A stretch of DNA of 64,000 nt from Megamerina dolium (taxonomy: Eukaryota > Arthropoda > Insecta > Diptera > Megamerinidae). Every line of letters starts with the position of its first letter. Position 1 is the stretch's first letter. The DNA lies in assembly GCA_963854835.1 (NCBI GenBank), contig OY978527.1, forward strand, positions 34,396,540 through 34,460,539. The letters are read 5' to 3'. This document shows positions 44,691 to 55,004 of this stretch, piece by piece. The position numbers were made by a program, and so were the translations under genes. The notes below the pieces were generated by a model. The model had not been told where the DNA came from. It made no database searches and worked only from the letters and a program-made list of their open reading frames with translations.

Positions 44691-46385
44691 TGTGTAACAA
44701 CTTGTTCGTAATAAACATTTTGAAATGGACCACTTTTTTCAGATTTGATACATCTTAACATATACATCTTCATATATTAGTGAAGTTGTAAACCAATGCT
44801 CACAAGATTACGTACATGATTCGTGGATATATTTTTGGTAGAAGAAAAAAATTCATTTGAACGTATGTGTGTATATTAATATGCCTCACCAGAAAAAGTT
44901 ACTATTTTTCCCAGCGAAACATAAAGGATTATTTTTTCCAGACCATATTGCACATCATCCAGTATGAAATAGTCCTTTGATAATCACTTGGGGATGCTCG
45001 CTGCCCTAGTGAATATTAAATACATAAAAATGTGCTTGGAAAAGTCAAAATCGATAAATTTGGATTTTCTTCAACACTTTCGAACAGCATTAATATTTTC
45101 GATTGAGCGTGCATTCAAATGGACGATTATGTCGCCACATAAATACTTTGTAATAAGCTGTACTTACCTTCCCTTACCTTACGTATCGCTATTTTTGTAG
45201 TCAGTTTTCACAATTTTAACACATTTTGCGGTGGTAAAACGATCCATATTGTATGGATGACAATCATGCTTGACAGGGCTTGAAATGGATAATCCTGTAT
45301 ATTGTAAATATACCAGCTATATACCATACAATTATTATGCTCTAGGTACCTTAATATTAATATCGCTATTCTAAAGAAATGCTTGGTGGTCTCTGATAAT
45401 TTTTTCTTTTACATGATCTTCAATTGATTATTATGATTGATTGATTGCAATAATGATAAAGTGAAGAAAAAATGTAAAAAAAAACAAAGAATACAAATAA
45501 AGTAAGACTCATTAAGCGCTGATAGAGGCACTCATTAACTGAATGTACTTACGAATAAGCCAACAAGTACAAGGTAACAAGCCAACGACAACAGCAGCAA
45601 GAAAAATAATAAATTCTAATCCTGCAACTGCAAAAACACTAATAAATCTTCAAGTGCGTTCTTAATTTTTATTTTTTTTTTTTTTTTCGTCTTTTCCTTT
45701 CCAATAAATCACACAAATAAATTACTGGTCCGGCAAAAAATTCGTATTAATGAAATTGCAATAAAAATATATACGAGTGTGTATACCACAATACCATTTA
45801 TACTTGTATATACATATGGACTACATTTACACACTCGCAATTATCAATCTGTTCTCATAAGATCTTTACAATGATGATCGCATGATGATGAATACTGATG
45901 ATGATCATGTGGCAGGAACGTGTGTAGAGGGGTTTAAATACCCTCTCCCTGTCGGATACCTTTGAATATTGATTTTTATTGCCAATATAATCCTTTGTCA
46001 ATATTGACTTTACACTTTGTTTTGAATTTTCACGCCTCTAGTGTTATTTTAAGCGCGGGCGTTGCAAACAAAAAAGAAACTACAAACACAGAAGCAGCTT
46101 AATATAAGGAAACTACAATCACCAGAGACAACATATACATTTGCCACTCTAGTGTATCTAGTTACGTAGACCATTCCTAAATATATCTCACTCCATGAGT
46201 ACTACTGCCGAGGAGGTAATCAGTTGTCAACTTTCTCTGCGAAATGAGCAGTACGACCAAGAATGTCGCGATCCTACTACAGAGAATTATGCTGCCAACA
46301 GAAAAACCCTGTAATAGGTTGTTAAAAAAGCTACAAAGGAGCAGTACAGAGAAGAGCAGTATAGAACAGAAGTACTTACTTACTT
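44691..46385. other. unassigned AT-rich stretch
   Basis: No element was recognised. It contains a T run at 45670-45687, a TGATGATG-rich patch near 45885-45910, and otherwise AT-rich unique-looking DNA. No convincing exon was seen. Confidence 0.45.
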
Positions 46386-46389
46386 TCTG

Positions 46390-46960
46390 ATGTGGTCATT
46401 ACAACCGAAAATCGATTTAGTCCGAATCAAGCATGTTTCACCAGTCAACTCCTTCCTTCGCTAGCTGGCGCCAGTTAAAGATTCCAAGTGCTGACAGGTT
46501 CTCCAGTACTTGGTCTTTCCATCAGAAGTTGGGTCTGCCTCTTCTGCGTCGTCCATCAGCGGGTTCCGAATATAACATCCTCATAGCCGGAGCGTGTTCT
46601 TCCATTCACTCGACATGAGCATGAGCATACAGCTCATGGTTGTACCTTATTTGATACTCGCCACCAACGCAAATAAGTCCAAAGATCTTGAGTAGGACTT
46701 TTCTCTCGAAAATTCCGAGCATTTTCTCATCTGAGGTGGAATTTATCCAAGCTTCGGCGACATTTGTAAGAACAGGCATGAAGAGAGACTTGTAGACTTC
46801 TAGTATATGTTAGCAAGAGTAATCCTTCGCTATATCTCCAGGCTGAAGTCATTACTGATGTTAATGATACTTTTAAGATAGACAAAATCCTTCACTACTT
46901 AAAAAGCGTAGTTATCAAGAGTGACGTGTTGTCCAAGACGCCAAGACAGTACAGAAGTTC
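46390..46960 (-). pseudogene. RTE/CR1-type LINE C-terminal relic
   Basis: On the minus strand, from 46930, broken frames give TLDNYAF, VVKDFVYLKSI and SLEI-RRITLAN (the VTIDNY...FVYL...RRITLANR region). Later come the C-terminal EPADGRRRRGRPNF, WKDQVLENLSALGIFNWRQL and AKEG. This end segment is shared with the relics at 20840 and 60125. Most of the thumb between them is scrambled. The stretch is on the same strand as the 21 kb copy. Confidence 0.75.
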
Positions 46961-48050
46961 TGGGGTCTATTTCAAGTGCAAGAAGATGAAATTTGGGAAA
47001 GCTCGACGAGATTTAGTTGTGTATAGACAGAAAAAATACACGAAAATTGTTTTAAAAGATCAAAGGCTTAAGTAGATTTTTATATTTCGAAACCTCTGCC
47101 TTTCACAACGTAAATGGAAATCTAGTAACAGTAAACTTATTTTTAGCAATTTTATTAATTTTGATCATGTAAAGAAAAGAAGTAAATAAAACAAAAATAG
47201 TAAGAAAATGTATGAAAATAAAAACAGAACATGATTTTTCTTAGAAAATACGTAAAACTTGTAAGAAACCCCTCTGTGGTGCCCTCTGGTGGATGTTTTT
47301 AGCAAAAATAAATATCTCAATTGAATTTCTCGTACCTAAAAACCTCTCATCACAACTGTTGTTTGAACAAAATATTACAACGAAGCATTTTTCAGTTTAA
47401 TAACGACCGTTCTCACTTCATATTTTCTAAAAACTGCAAAACTGAAAAAAAAAACGCTTAATTGAGCAGCAACAACCAAACCAACAAAATCAGTTTTGTT
47501 AATGGTGGATTGGCTCAAAACATAAACTGAAGTCAGATTTTAATACCCTCTTTATGACACACAGAATGAATTACAATGTAATTAACCTCCCTCGCATTAA
47601 CATTGACGACACCATAATTTCATTGTCCAACCCAGAGAAAATCAACGAATAGTTAAAAGTAGAGTATAAAAAAGTGTATACTCACTCGTACTCGTCAAAA
47701 CTTGAGTAGTGCTTTTAACACGCCACTCAATATCAACTTCAATATGTATGTTGGGTACTACAACTTACCGTTGCGAGTAGTTACTATAATCTTGGTTCGT
47801 TGTCAATAACTAACGTAAATCAGGAAATGATTCTCTGTGTTACTCTTCCAATAATAGTAAGAAAAGGCCATATCCATTTGCAAGATACGCAAATGACTAG
47901 AGTAATTTTAATGGATTGTATGTATTCTGACTAAATTATAAGTACCTGTCTATGAAGCACAGGTGATTATGTTGAAAATGAGAATACTATTGCTGCAACG
48001 AGTGCTTCATGTAGTAGTAGTGGCGGTTGTTATCGTCGTGTACACACTTG
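46961..48050. other. unassigned AT-rich stretch
   Basis: No gene or element was recognised. Several A-rich runs are present. Confidence 0.45.
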
Positions 48051-48054
48051 CAAT

Positions 48055-48700
48055 ATACTTTCAATGAGTGAATATCGTTTTGCATCGATTTTTAGTGGCT
48101 CTCGGACAATTTTTTTCCATCAAGAGTGTTTTGTAGAGACCGAAACAAATAGACGTAGTTGGATTGCACAAGGTTTGGTGACTCAAAGCTTTCCAGCCAA
48201 GTGCAGTTAATTTTTGGAGGGTCGTGAAAGATGTGTGTGACCTGTCATTATCATGATGGAACACAACATAATTTTTGTTTGCCAATTCTGGTCGTACTTT
48301 CTTGCTGCATTCAATCGATCGAATTGTGAGCAGTAGAGATCAGAATTAAACGTTTCACTAGGTTGTAGCAGCTCTTAAGCGACAATTTCATCCATCTTTC
48401 ATAGTCCTTGATGATTCACTTCAGAAATGGTTCGATTTCGTTGCATTTTAGCAGTTCTTCGCTTATGGTAATTCGGTCAATCAAATTTTTTGCATCATAT
48501 CATATGATATTATATTCGAGTTTTTTTTTTTTTTTTTTTTTTTTTTTGAGTAGCCACTCTTCTTTAAATGCCTAAGTCTGGTCTGAGTTCACTACTTGTA
48601 TCATACCGTCAACTTTTTCATTGACTGGGCGACCAGAGCGTAATAGATTTTTGGCATCAGAATTTCCAGAATGGAATGGGACAAACCGAAAAGCATTTCG
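48055..48700 (-). pseudogene. mariner transposase relic, irritans-like
   Basis: The minus strand from about 48370 gives LQPSETFNSDLYCSQFDRLN, then after a frameshift YVVFHHDNDRSHTSFTTLQK and LTALGWKALSH. This is the second catalytic motif region (HHDNARPHTS) with Asp intact and Ala-Arg-Pro replaced. The third catalytic block (PPYSPDLAPSDYH) has decayed to HQTLCNPTTSICFGLYK. Sequence upstream to about 48700 keeps traces of the DNA-binding domain, interrupted by a T27 run at 48521-48547. Dead. Confidence 0.75.
48521..48547. repeat. T27 homopolymer
   Basis: An unbroken run of 27 T (A on the minus strand) inside the mariner relic at 48055-48700. It may reflect insertion of a poly(A)-tailed transcript or simple slippage. 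Confidence 0.9.
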
Positions 48701-49462
48701 CTAAAGCATTTTCTACATAATCTGCATTAAATATTCTACATTATATTCTTCTACTTTGGTGCAAACTATAAAATGGAACATTGTAATTGAGCAAGTACTC
48801 CAATAAATACCTTAACATGCAATAATGAATTCAAAACAGAAGAAAGTATTATTTCAACGTGTGCCAAAAATGTTGTCATCAGTATCGCTTTGATTAATAT
48901 TATCTTATTCATATATCTACTGTATGTAAGCCTAATCCGACGTGGTTATGTACACACGCTCGTACATCCATTCAATGTTGTAGGTTCTTTAACTCTTGAA
49001 CGAATGTGGTGCATTCATGCTTCAATATAAAATTGAAAATTTATTGACACTTTTCTTGTTATTATTCTTATGCTATTGTTGTTGGATCTTTAAAACGTAC
49101 CGACTAGTCCTTTAACACTTACAAAATATAAATGGTGTATTTGTTATTGTAAGTATCTTATGTAGTAAAGTAGAGAAGAACCGAAATACAAAAATAACAA
49201 AATATAGAAAATGGAAAATACATAATTACAAAATAGAAAAGTACAGAAAAGTAGAAGAAATATTGTATTCTATTACAAAGTAGAACAAATACACATGCTC
49301 ACTCATTTACTACGTATGCTACATTGTGTTGATCCACAACAAATCAATTTTCTTCCTAAATCACAAGACAATGTAATATACTAATGCATAAAAAACGACA
49401 AGTTACATTTATGTATGTACATTTGTGAGACGACTCAACAAAAATCAATTTTTTCAATAAAA
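48701..49462. other. unassigned AT-rich stretch
   Basis: Nothing recognisable. Repeated AAATA/GTAGA motifs occur near 49170-49290 (AATACAAAAATAACAAAATA). Confidence 0.45.
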
Positions 49463-49464
49463 TA

Positions 49465-50664
49465 CAAGGTACGACAATTATGTATTAAGACTCGAACCAT
49501 ATCTCAGCAACCAACTCAGCGCCATCTATGTGTGAGCACATGCGTTTTGAAGCTTCAACCTTCCTCTACTAACTGTTAAAATTTCATGGCATTTGGTTGA
49601 CATTAAATGTTTATTGACATTCATTTTACAAAACACGCGTTCGTTTGATGTTGAAATTTTAACATGGAGCACAGAGCGGTCATTAATTCCACGCAAAAAT
49701 TGGTAAAAGTGCATCAGAAACATTCGGAATGATGCAGCAAGCGTATGGCGATGCTTGTTTATCAAGATCAAATGTTTTTATATGGCATAAACGGTTTGTG
49801 GATGGCAGAGAGTCGCTGGAAGATGAAATAAAAAAGGAAGGCTAATTTCAGTGCGGACGCCGGAAGCGATCTAGAAAGTTCGTGATTTTATTACAGAAGA
49901 CCGCAATGCTTCCGTGAAAATGATGGAAGAGGCGTTAAACATAAACAGAAAAACTATCTGCCTCATTCTTCACGAGGATTTGAGCAAAACAAAGGTCTGC
50001 GCGAGATTTGTTCCACACACATTGACCAAGGACCAAAAATTAATGAGAGTCAGTCATTCTAGAGAGATGGTTGCAGCTGCAGAAAATGATCTAAACTTCC
50101 TGAAAATAATTGTTACGGGTGGTGAAACATGGTGTTTCCAATACGATCCAGAAACCAAGCGTCAAAGTGCGGAATGGAAATCAAAAAGCTCACCACAAGC
50201 CAAATAAACACGAAAAGTTCCATCAAAAATCAAAACACATTCTTCGATAGCAAAGGAATTATCCACAAAGAATTTGTTCTTGGTCTTTGTTGCACGATAA
50301 TGCACCGAGTCACACAGCACTCACTGTTCGTCAATTTTTGGCTCGAAATCAGGTCTGTCCTGTCCTACCCGCCGTATTCACCTGATTTGGAACAATGCGA
50401 CTTCTTTTTGTTCCCAAAACTGAAATTGAAGTTGAAAGGATGTTTTTGATGACATTCAGACCATACAACGGGCTTCGACGAGGGCACTGGAGGCAATTCC
50501 GAAAAATGAGCTGGAACACGCGTTTGAATCACTATTAAATCGATGTAACAAGTGTATTGAATCAGGAGGAGAATATTTCGAATAAATATACCGAAAAATT
50601 AGCAGATATCGTGTTTTAATTGTGTTTTCCAGAGGCAGTCTTAATACATAATTGTAGCACCTTG
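49465..50664 (+). mobile_element. rosa-type mariner element, 1200 bp, complete ends
   Basis: The 5' terminal repeat is CAAGGTACGACAATTATGTA plus TTAAGACT (49465-49492). The 3' end at 50637-50664 is its reverse complement at 26 of 28 positions. Both sides carry TA (49463-49464 and 50665-50666), the mariner target duplication. Length and end structure are those of a full mariner. The transposase inside is broken (see the separate entry), so it could move only if another source supplied the enzyme. The two terminal mismatches and many frame breaks suggest an older insertion than the one at 51264. Confidence 0.92.
49664..50583 (+). pseudogene. rosa-type mariner transposase pseudogene
   Basis: The ATG at 49664 (MEHRAVI) is followed within ten codons by a frameshift. 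The correct frame then reads KIGKSASETFGMMQQAYGDA and VFIWHKRFVDGRESLEDE to a stop at about 49842. The next intact piece (49914-50207) reads KVCARFVPHTLTKDQKLMRV and IVTGGETWCFQYDPETKRQS. The first catalytic Asp is Gly in TGGETW. After a further shift come SLLHDNAPSHTALTVRQFLA (second Asp present) and YPPYSPDLEQCDFFLFPKLK (third Asp present; Ala-Pro changed to Glu-Gln). At least four frame breaks and the lost Asp rule out activity. The C-terminus ends about 50583 near CIESGGEYF. Confidence 0.88.
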
Positions 50665-50666
50665 TA

Positions 50667-51261
50667 GAAACAGTGCCGACTTGTAAGAGAGTACTAAAAT
50701 TTAATAAAGAACTTATTTTCGAAGTCGGCATCAAAGATATTATTACCAACGTACCAACCACCAAGTTTGTTAGTAAATGATCATTTCTTTGGAGACGATT
50801 TCAAAAAGAAGATATTCATTAATTTTTAGTATTTTCTTTAAAGTCGGTCCTATTTTTTTGCAAAACTAAAATTTTGTATTTTTCACTTTTCAGTTCCATC
50901 CAGTGATATTTTAAATATTGTTAGAACAAAAACATTTTCTATACAGCACAAAAAAAACATCGAAACGGCAGCAGTTATGGTGGTACTGATCGAATCGAGT
51001 ATTCCTTTTAAGTCGTAGAAAATCAAAAAACAAAGGAAAAAGTGTCATACAGATCTTTTCAGTGTGATCATTAATACAACACAATGTGATCGAGGTGTCA
51101 GAAGTCATTGAAGCATATTGAAATCGATTGAAATATTTTGCAATTTTATACTTTACACTATATACTGACAATTGCTATTGTTATTGTTGATAGCATAGGA
51201 TCACTTTGTGTACCAATCCGTTGTTATGTCAGTTGTCTTAAAATATAAACGTGTCATGACA
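50667..51261. other. spacer between two mariner elements
   Basis: About 600 bases of AT-rich sequence between the 1200-bp and 1318-bp mariners. No coding motif. A minus frame at 50911-51171 shows no family signature. Confidence 0.45.
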
Positions 51262-51263
51262 TA

Positions 51264-51291
51264 CATTCTGTCAAATAAGTACCCGGAAATT
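51264..51291 (+). repeat. mariner terminal inverted repeat (3' of transposase)
   Basis: 28 bp, perfect inverse match to 52554-52581. TA lies immediately outside at 51262-51263. Confidence 0.95.
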
Positions 51292-51314
51292 TGAAATAAA
51301 ACACAAACAACTTA

Positions 51315-52388
51315 TCAATCATCTAAATTTATTATATCCCCTTCAAAATAGGCCCCTTCTGAGGCAATACACTTCTTCCAACGAACAATCCAATCATCGA
51401 AACACTTTTTAAAGCTATATTCCGGGATGGCCTTCAGTTCTCGTTGCGAATTAGTTTTGATGTCTTCAATGCTCTCAAAACGGGTTCCACGAAGTGTTAA
51501 TTTGAGTTTTGGAAACAGGAAAAAGTCACACGGGGCCATATCTGGAGAGTACGGTGGTTGTTCGATGATATTTATTGAATTTTTGTTCAAAAACTCGTTC
51601 ACAATGATCGCTTTGTGCGCTGGTGCATTATCGTGGTGCAAAATCCAACTGTTGTTCCGCCACAAATCTGGTCTTTTGCGACGAACATTCTCTTTAAAAC
51701 GCCTCATAACGCCAAGATAATATTCTTTATTGACGGTTTGGCCCTCCGGTAAGAATTCCGAATGAACAACACCACGAATATCGAAGAAAACAGTCAGCAT
51801 CACCTTGATTTTCGATTTGCTTTGGCGCGGTTTTTTCGGTTTCGGCTCATTTTTGGCGCGCCATTCCGATGATTGACTTGTTTGTATGTCGTACTCGAAA
51901 ACCCATGTCTCGTCACCAGTTATGATGCGTTCGATGAACGTTGGATCGGAATTTACGCGTTCAAGCATGTCTTCAGCCACCTTACTGCGATTCACTTTTT
52001 GAAGAAAATTCAGATATTTTGGCACCAATCGCGCTGCGACTTTCCGCATACCCAAAACATCAACCAAAATATGACGAGCGGTCTCATGAGACATGTTCAT
52101 TTCTTGGGCTATCTCTCGCAAACTATAATGACGATTTTCGAGCACCATTTCCTTTATTTTGTCGACGTTTTCTTCAGTTGAAGAGGTCGAAGGCCGTCCT
52201 GAACGTGGCAAATCGTTTACTTCTTCTCGCCCCTCTTTGAACGATTTATACCAATCGTAAACTTGAGTTTTCGACATGGTTGAATCACCAAATGTTTTTT
52301 TCAACATTTCCAACGTTTTGGCACAAGAAATTTCGTTTGAAACACACAAAAATTTCACACAAACTCTTTGTTCGATATTTTTATCCAT
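51315..52388 (-). CDS. mariner transposase, 357 residues, intact
   Basis: This enzyme would bind the element's 28-bp ends in the nucleus, excise it and insert it at TA. The chosen start is MDKNIEQRVC at 52388; the frame is open 70 codons further up (an ATG giving MASLGTSQPF at 52439 is an alternative), but MDKN fits usual mariner N-termini and the 340-360 residue length. Two helix-turn-helix regions span about residues 1-115 (TMSKTQVYDWYKSFKEGREE; the RSGRPS linker at 62-67; REIAQEMNMSHETARHIL at 91-108). The linker RLVPKYLN is at 120-127. Catalytic residues are D159 (TGDETW), D253 (HHDNAPAH) and D288 (SPDMAPCDFF), with exactly 34 residues between the last two: DD34D. No stops, frameshifts or key losses are seen. 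YDIQTSQSSEW may lack one residue compared with relatives (inference). Activity is plausible but unproven. Confidence 0.95.
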   Translation of the reverse strand: MDKNIEQRVCVKFLCVSNEISCAKTLEMLKKTFGDSTMSKTQVYDWYKSFKEGREEVNDLPRSGRPSTSSTEENVDKIKEMVLENRHYSLREIAQEMNMSHETARHILVDVLGMRKVAARLVPKYLNFLQKVNRSKVAEDMLERVNSDPTFIERIITGDETWVFEYDIQTSQSSEWRAKNEPKPKKPRQSKSKIKVMLTVFFDIRGVVHSEFLPEGQTVNKEYYLGVMRRFKENVRRKRPDLWRNNSWILHHDNAPAHKAIIVNEFLNKNSINIIEQPPYSPDMAPCDFFLFPKLKLTLRGTRFESIEDIKTNSQRELKAIPEYSFKKCFDDWIVRWKKCIASEGAYFEGDIINLDD

Positions 52389-52553
52389 AGTAAAAATCGC
52401 AACGCACACAAAAGGTTGACTTGTTCCTAATGACGCCATAAACAAACTAAATGACACATAGCAATAAAAATTCACAGAATAGTGGCTGACAGTTGTGCCA
52501 AACTGGGAAAAAAAATTTTTTGAAATATTCTCAGAGGGAAAATTAAAAATGAT

Positions 52554-52581
52554 AATTTCCGGGTACTTATTTGACAGAATG
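52554..52581 (-). repeat. mariner terminal inverted repeat (5' of transposase)
   Basis: 28 bp, perfect inverse match to 51264-51291. TA follows at 52582-52583. Confidence 0.95.
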
Positions 52582-52583
52582 TA

Positions 52584-54230
52584 CATAGCACTGCTCAACA
52601 GCCATTTTGGTGCAGTGTTGAAAGTAACTTTTCCAGGATAATATGGTCACACGGAATTTTAAAATGAGCATCATTTTGCTCCATAAACTCTAATTATAAT
52701 TCCTTTTTTCGCTGATGGAACAAAATTATGCTCATTTTTAGATTCAGCATGATCAGTCAAGAAAAGTTACTTCCAACGGTGCATCAAATAGACAAATTTT
52801 TTCTGTCAAGTTGTTTAATCGCTACAAACAATGCCTTTTATTTCAAGTACTAACCATATTGACGATCATTGTCGATCGTATTAAATCGCAATATTGCAGT
52901 ATGATGATCACTCTTGTGATCATGTCACGCGTTGCGTGTTTGTTCACTATTTGGATGTAGCGAACAATATGTAGAACTTCATTTGAATATGATCATAAAT
53001 TAATCACATCAAACGAATGAATTATTATTTGTTCACCTAAAACGCTTTCATGATAAGTAAGAAGTGATCACTCATGCAAACACAACAGAAAAAACCAAAA
53101 CCAATGCAAAGGCGGAAAGCGTGCGAATTCGTTTGAAAATGAAAAAATACAGAAATAAAAATAAGTAACTTTAAAGCACAATGGTTCAATCGCAATGTGG
53201 ATGCACTGAAGATTATGCCAAAAGCTATGTACAATGATTTTAAACCTCAATTTCATTTCGTTGATCGATTTTTGCACGCAAAAATATCACACTGAAACGA
53301 ATGGAAGCATACGAGTACATGTACCTTATACTAAATGCTATATGCTGTGATAACTACAAGCTTGTTTTTGCACTCGTTGATCGCTTGTTATTGTATTTAG
53401 CACTAAATTTATTATTGCACATTTATAACTACACACATACTATTGTAAATATATTTAATGAAGGCGTTAGTTGAAGGTGGCCGTAAAGGCGTTCGAGCTT
53501 CAACTTCTTGTCCAAGATGGTGTATATGATTGTATTGTTTTGATATTTGGGGGAGTTATGAACATGATCGAATGATCTTTAATTGTATGTTGTGCGTCTA
53601 AATGTGTATGTAACCAATACCAAAACTGGTAAGTGCTATAACAACGCACTTTGGTGTATTCGATGGAATATATGCTTGCTTGGTATATTTGAAGATCGGT
53701 ACAACAGACAGCTCATAATAGTCAGCCTCGAACATTATTATTTCTTTGTCACAGAACACTTTCAATAGCTTTTCCGCAACATTTTCCATTTTCGCAGAAT
53801 GACGAATTATTTAATGAGTTGATTGATTCAATTGGAATTCAGTTGGAACCAGAACCTACTGATTCTGATCATATCTCCAAAAGATGAGTATTGTGTGATG
53901 TGTAAGATATAATGCACTAAATTGACAAAAAAAATATTTTTTTTTTAGATTAGGCATGCGTTTACCATGGCACAACTAGGTCCGGTAATCAAAAAATTTA
54001 TATTGAAGAAAAACTGCTAGCAATTTTCAAGAAGCATTATAGTTTCTCTGTTTGTACTTTTTCTCTTAAATGAAGAGGATCTTGTTTTCATAGATAGCAT
54101 CGTTTTTGAATCTTATTTCTTGTAAATGATTATTAAACCTTTTGATTGATGTAACCACATGGTGAGGCAATTTAATTGACAAAAATAAGACCGGATGTTT
54201 ATTATGGGGCCTTGAATTAGTTTTGAGGGA
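52584..54230. other. unassigned AT-rich stretch
   Basis: No element or exon was recognised. GATCA-containing motifs are frequent between 52750 and 53000 (for example ATGATCACTCTTGTGATCAT, a near-palindrome around 52900). Confidence 0.45.
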
Positions 54231-54235
54231 TTATT

Positions 54236-55000
54236 TTTCTGTTTTTAAACCTTTATTTAAGTAACAAAATGAATTTTTATATTTTTCAAAGTATTGTCCA
54301 TCGTTAGCTATCACTTTTTCCATCTTTCTGTCAGCATACAGATTCCGCGTCGGAAGAATTCGACATGATTTGAGGCAATCCATCAACCGACCCATCGTAA
54401 CAGAGAGCTGTTCTTCTAGGCCGTTTGTCTGCGCAATGTCTGTAAGACATTGGGGTAAGACTCCACACTTCAGTATTCCCAAGTCTGCTTGAGCATTGTC
54501 ATATTGCAAAATTACTTTGTCATGTCTTGCGAGATGTTGTGGCCGTGTTTTCTTCAATGCTCAGCTCAAACGCATCAATTGTGTTCAATAAAGGCCACCG
54601 GTTATGGTTCATTATTTTTTAGCAGCTTATAATAAACAACACCGAGCTGGTCCCACTAAATACAGAGCAGAAGATTGCCATACATGATGTTGATGGTTGG
54701 CCGGGCATAACCCATAATTTTTTTCTCACTCTCTTTTTTGTCGTTGAAGCAATAGTTCGCACGTAAAAAGTCGGCGTTCAATATCTCTCGACTTCAATTC
54801 GTATGGGACCTAATTTTCTTACTTCTGCATCATTCCCATGGCTTCTAAACGCTTCGAAATTGTTGATTCGTCAATCACTAATGATGTTGCTAATTTTTTA
54901 AGAGTTTGACATGAATCTTCGTTCAATAAAGCTGTCAGTTCTTCACCTTAAAATTTTTTTCGAACACGAGCAATTTCTCAAATTATTTCAATTGAAGCAA
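54236..55000 (-). pseudogene. mauritiana-like mariner transposase relic
   Basis: On the minus strand, WVMPGQPSTS-like sequence (near 54715) is followed by DQLGVVYYKLLKN. A frame from 54557 then reads RPQHLARHDKVILQYDNAQA, with the second catalytic motif HDNARPH changed to YDNAQAD (Asp kept). After a shift, the third catalytic region is scrambled (TDIAQTNGLEEQL stands where SPDIAPSDYHLF...MAHGLAEQ would be). The C-terminal WIASNHVEFFRRGI and EKVIANDGQYFEKYK are clear. The N-terminal domain continues, decayed, toward 55000. Several frame breaks make it dead. It is closely related to the relic at 57710-58590. Confidence 0.8.
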
Positions 55001-55004
55001 ATCA

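Larger units (their letters stand above)
51264..52581 (-). mobile_element. apparently intact mariner element, 1318 bp
   Basis: The ends are perfect 28-bp inverted repeats beginning CATTCTGTCAAATAAGTACC and continuing CGGAAATT (51264-51291 and, inverted, 52554-52581). TA duplications flank them at 51262-51263 and 52582-52583. The only gene is a single uninterrupted transposase on the minus strand covering most of the element, with about 190 bases of leader and 50 bases after the stop. Perfect ends plus an intact frame suggest a recent insertion. It is the only element in the window with all parts needed for autonomous cut-and-paste movement. Confidence 0.95.

Noticed and set aside
51427..52240. 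Plus-strand open frames of about 100 codons inside the mariner
   Set aside because: They are antisense shadows of the intact transposase on the minus strand.
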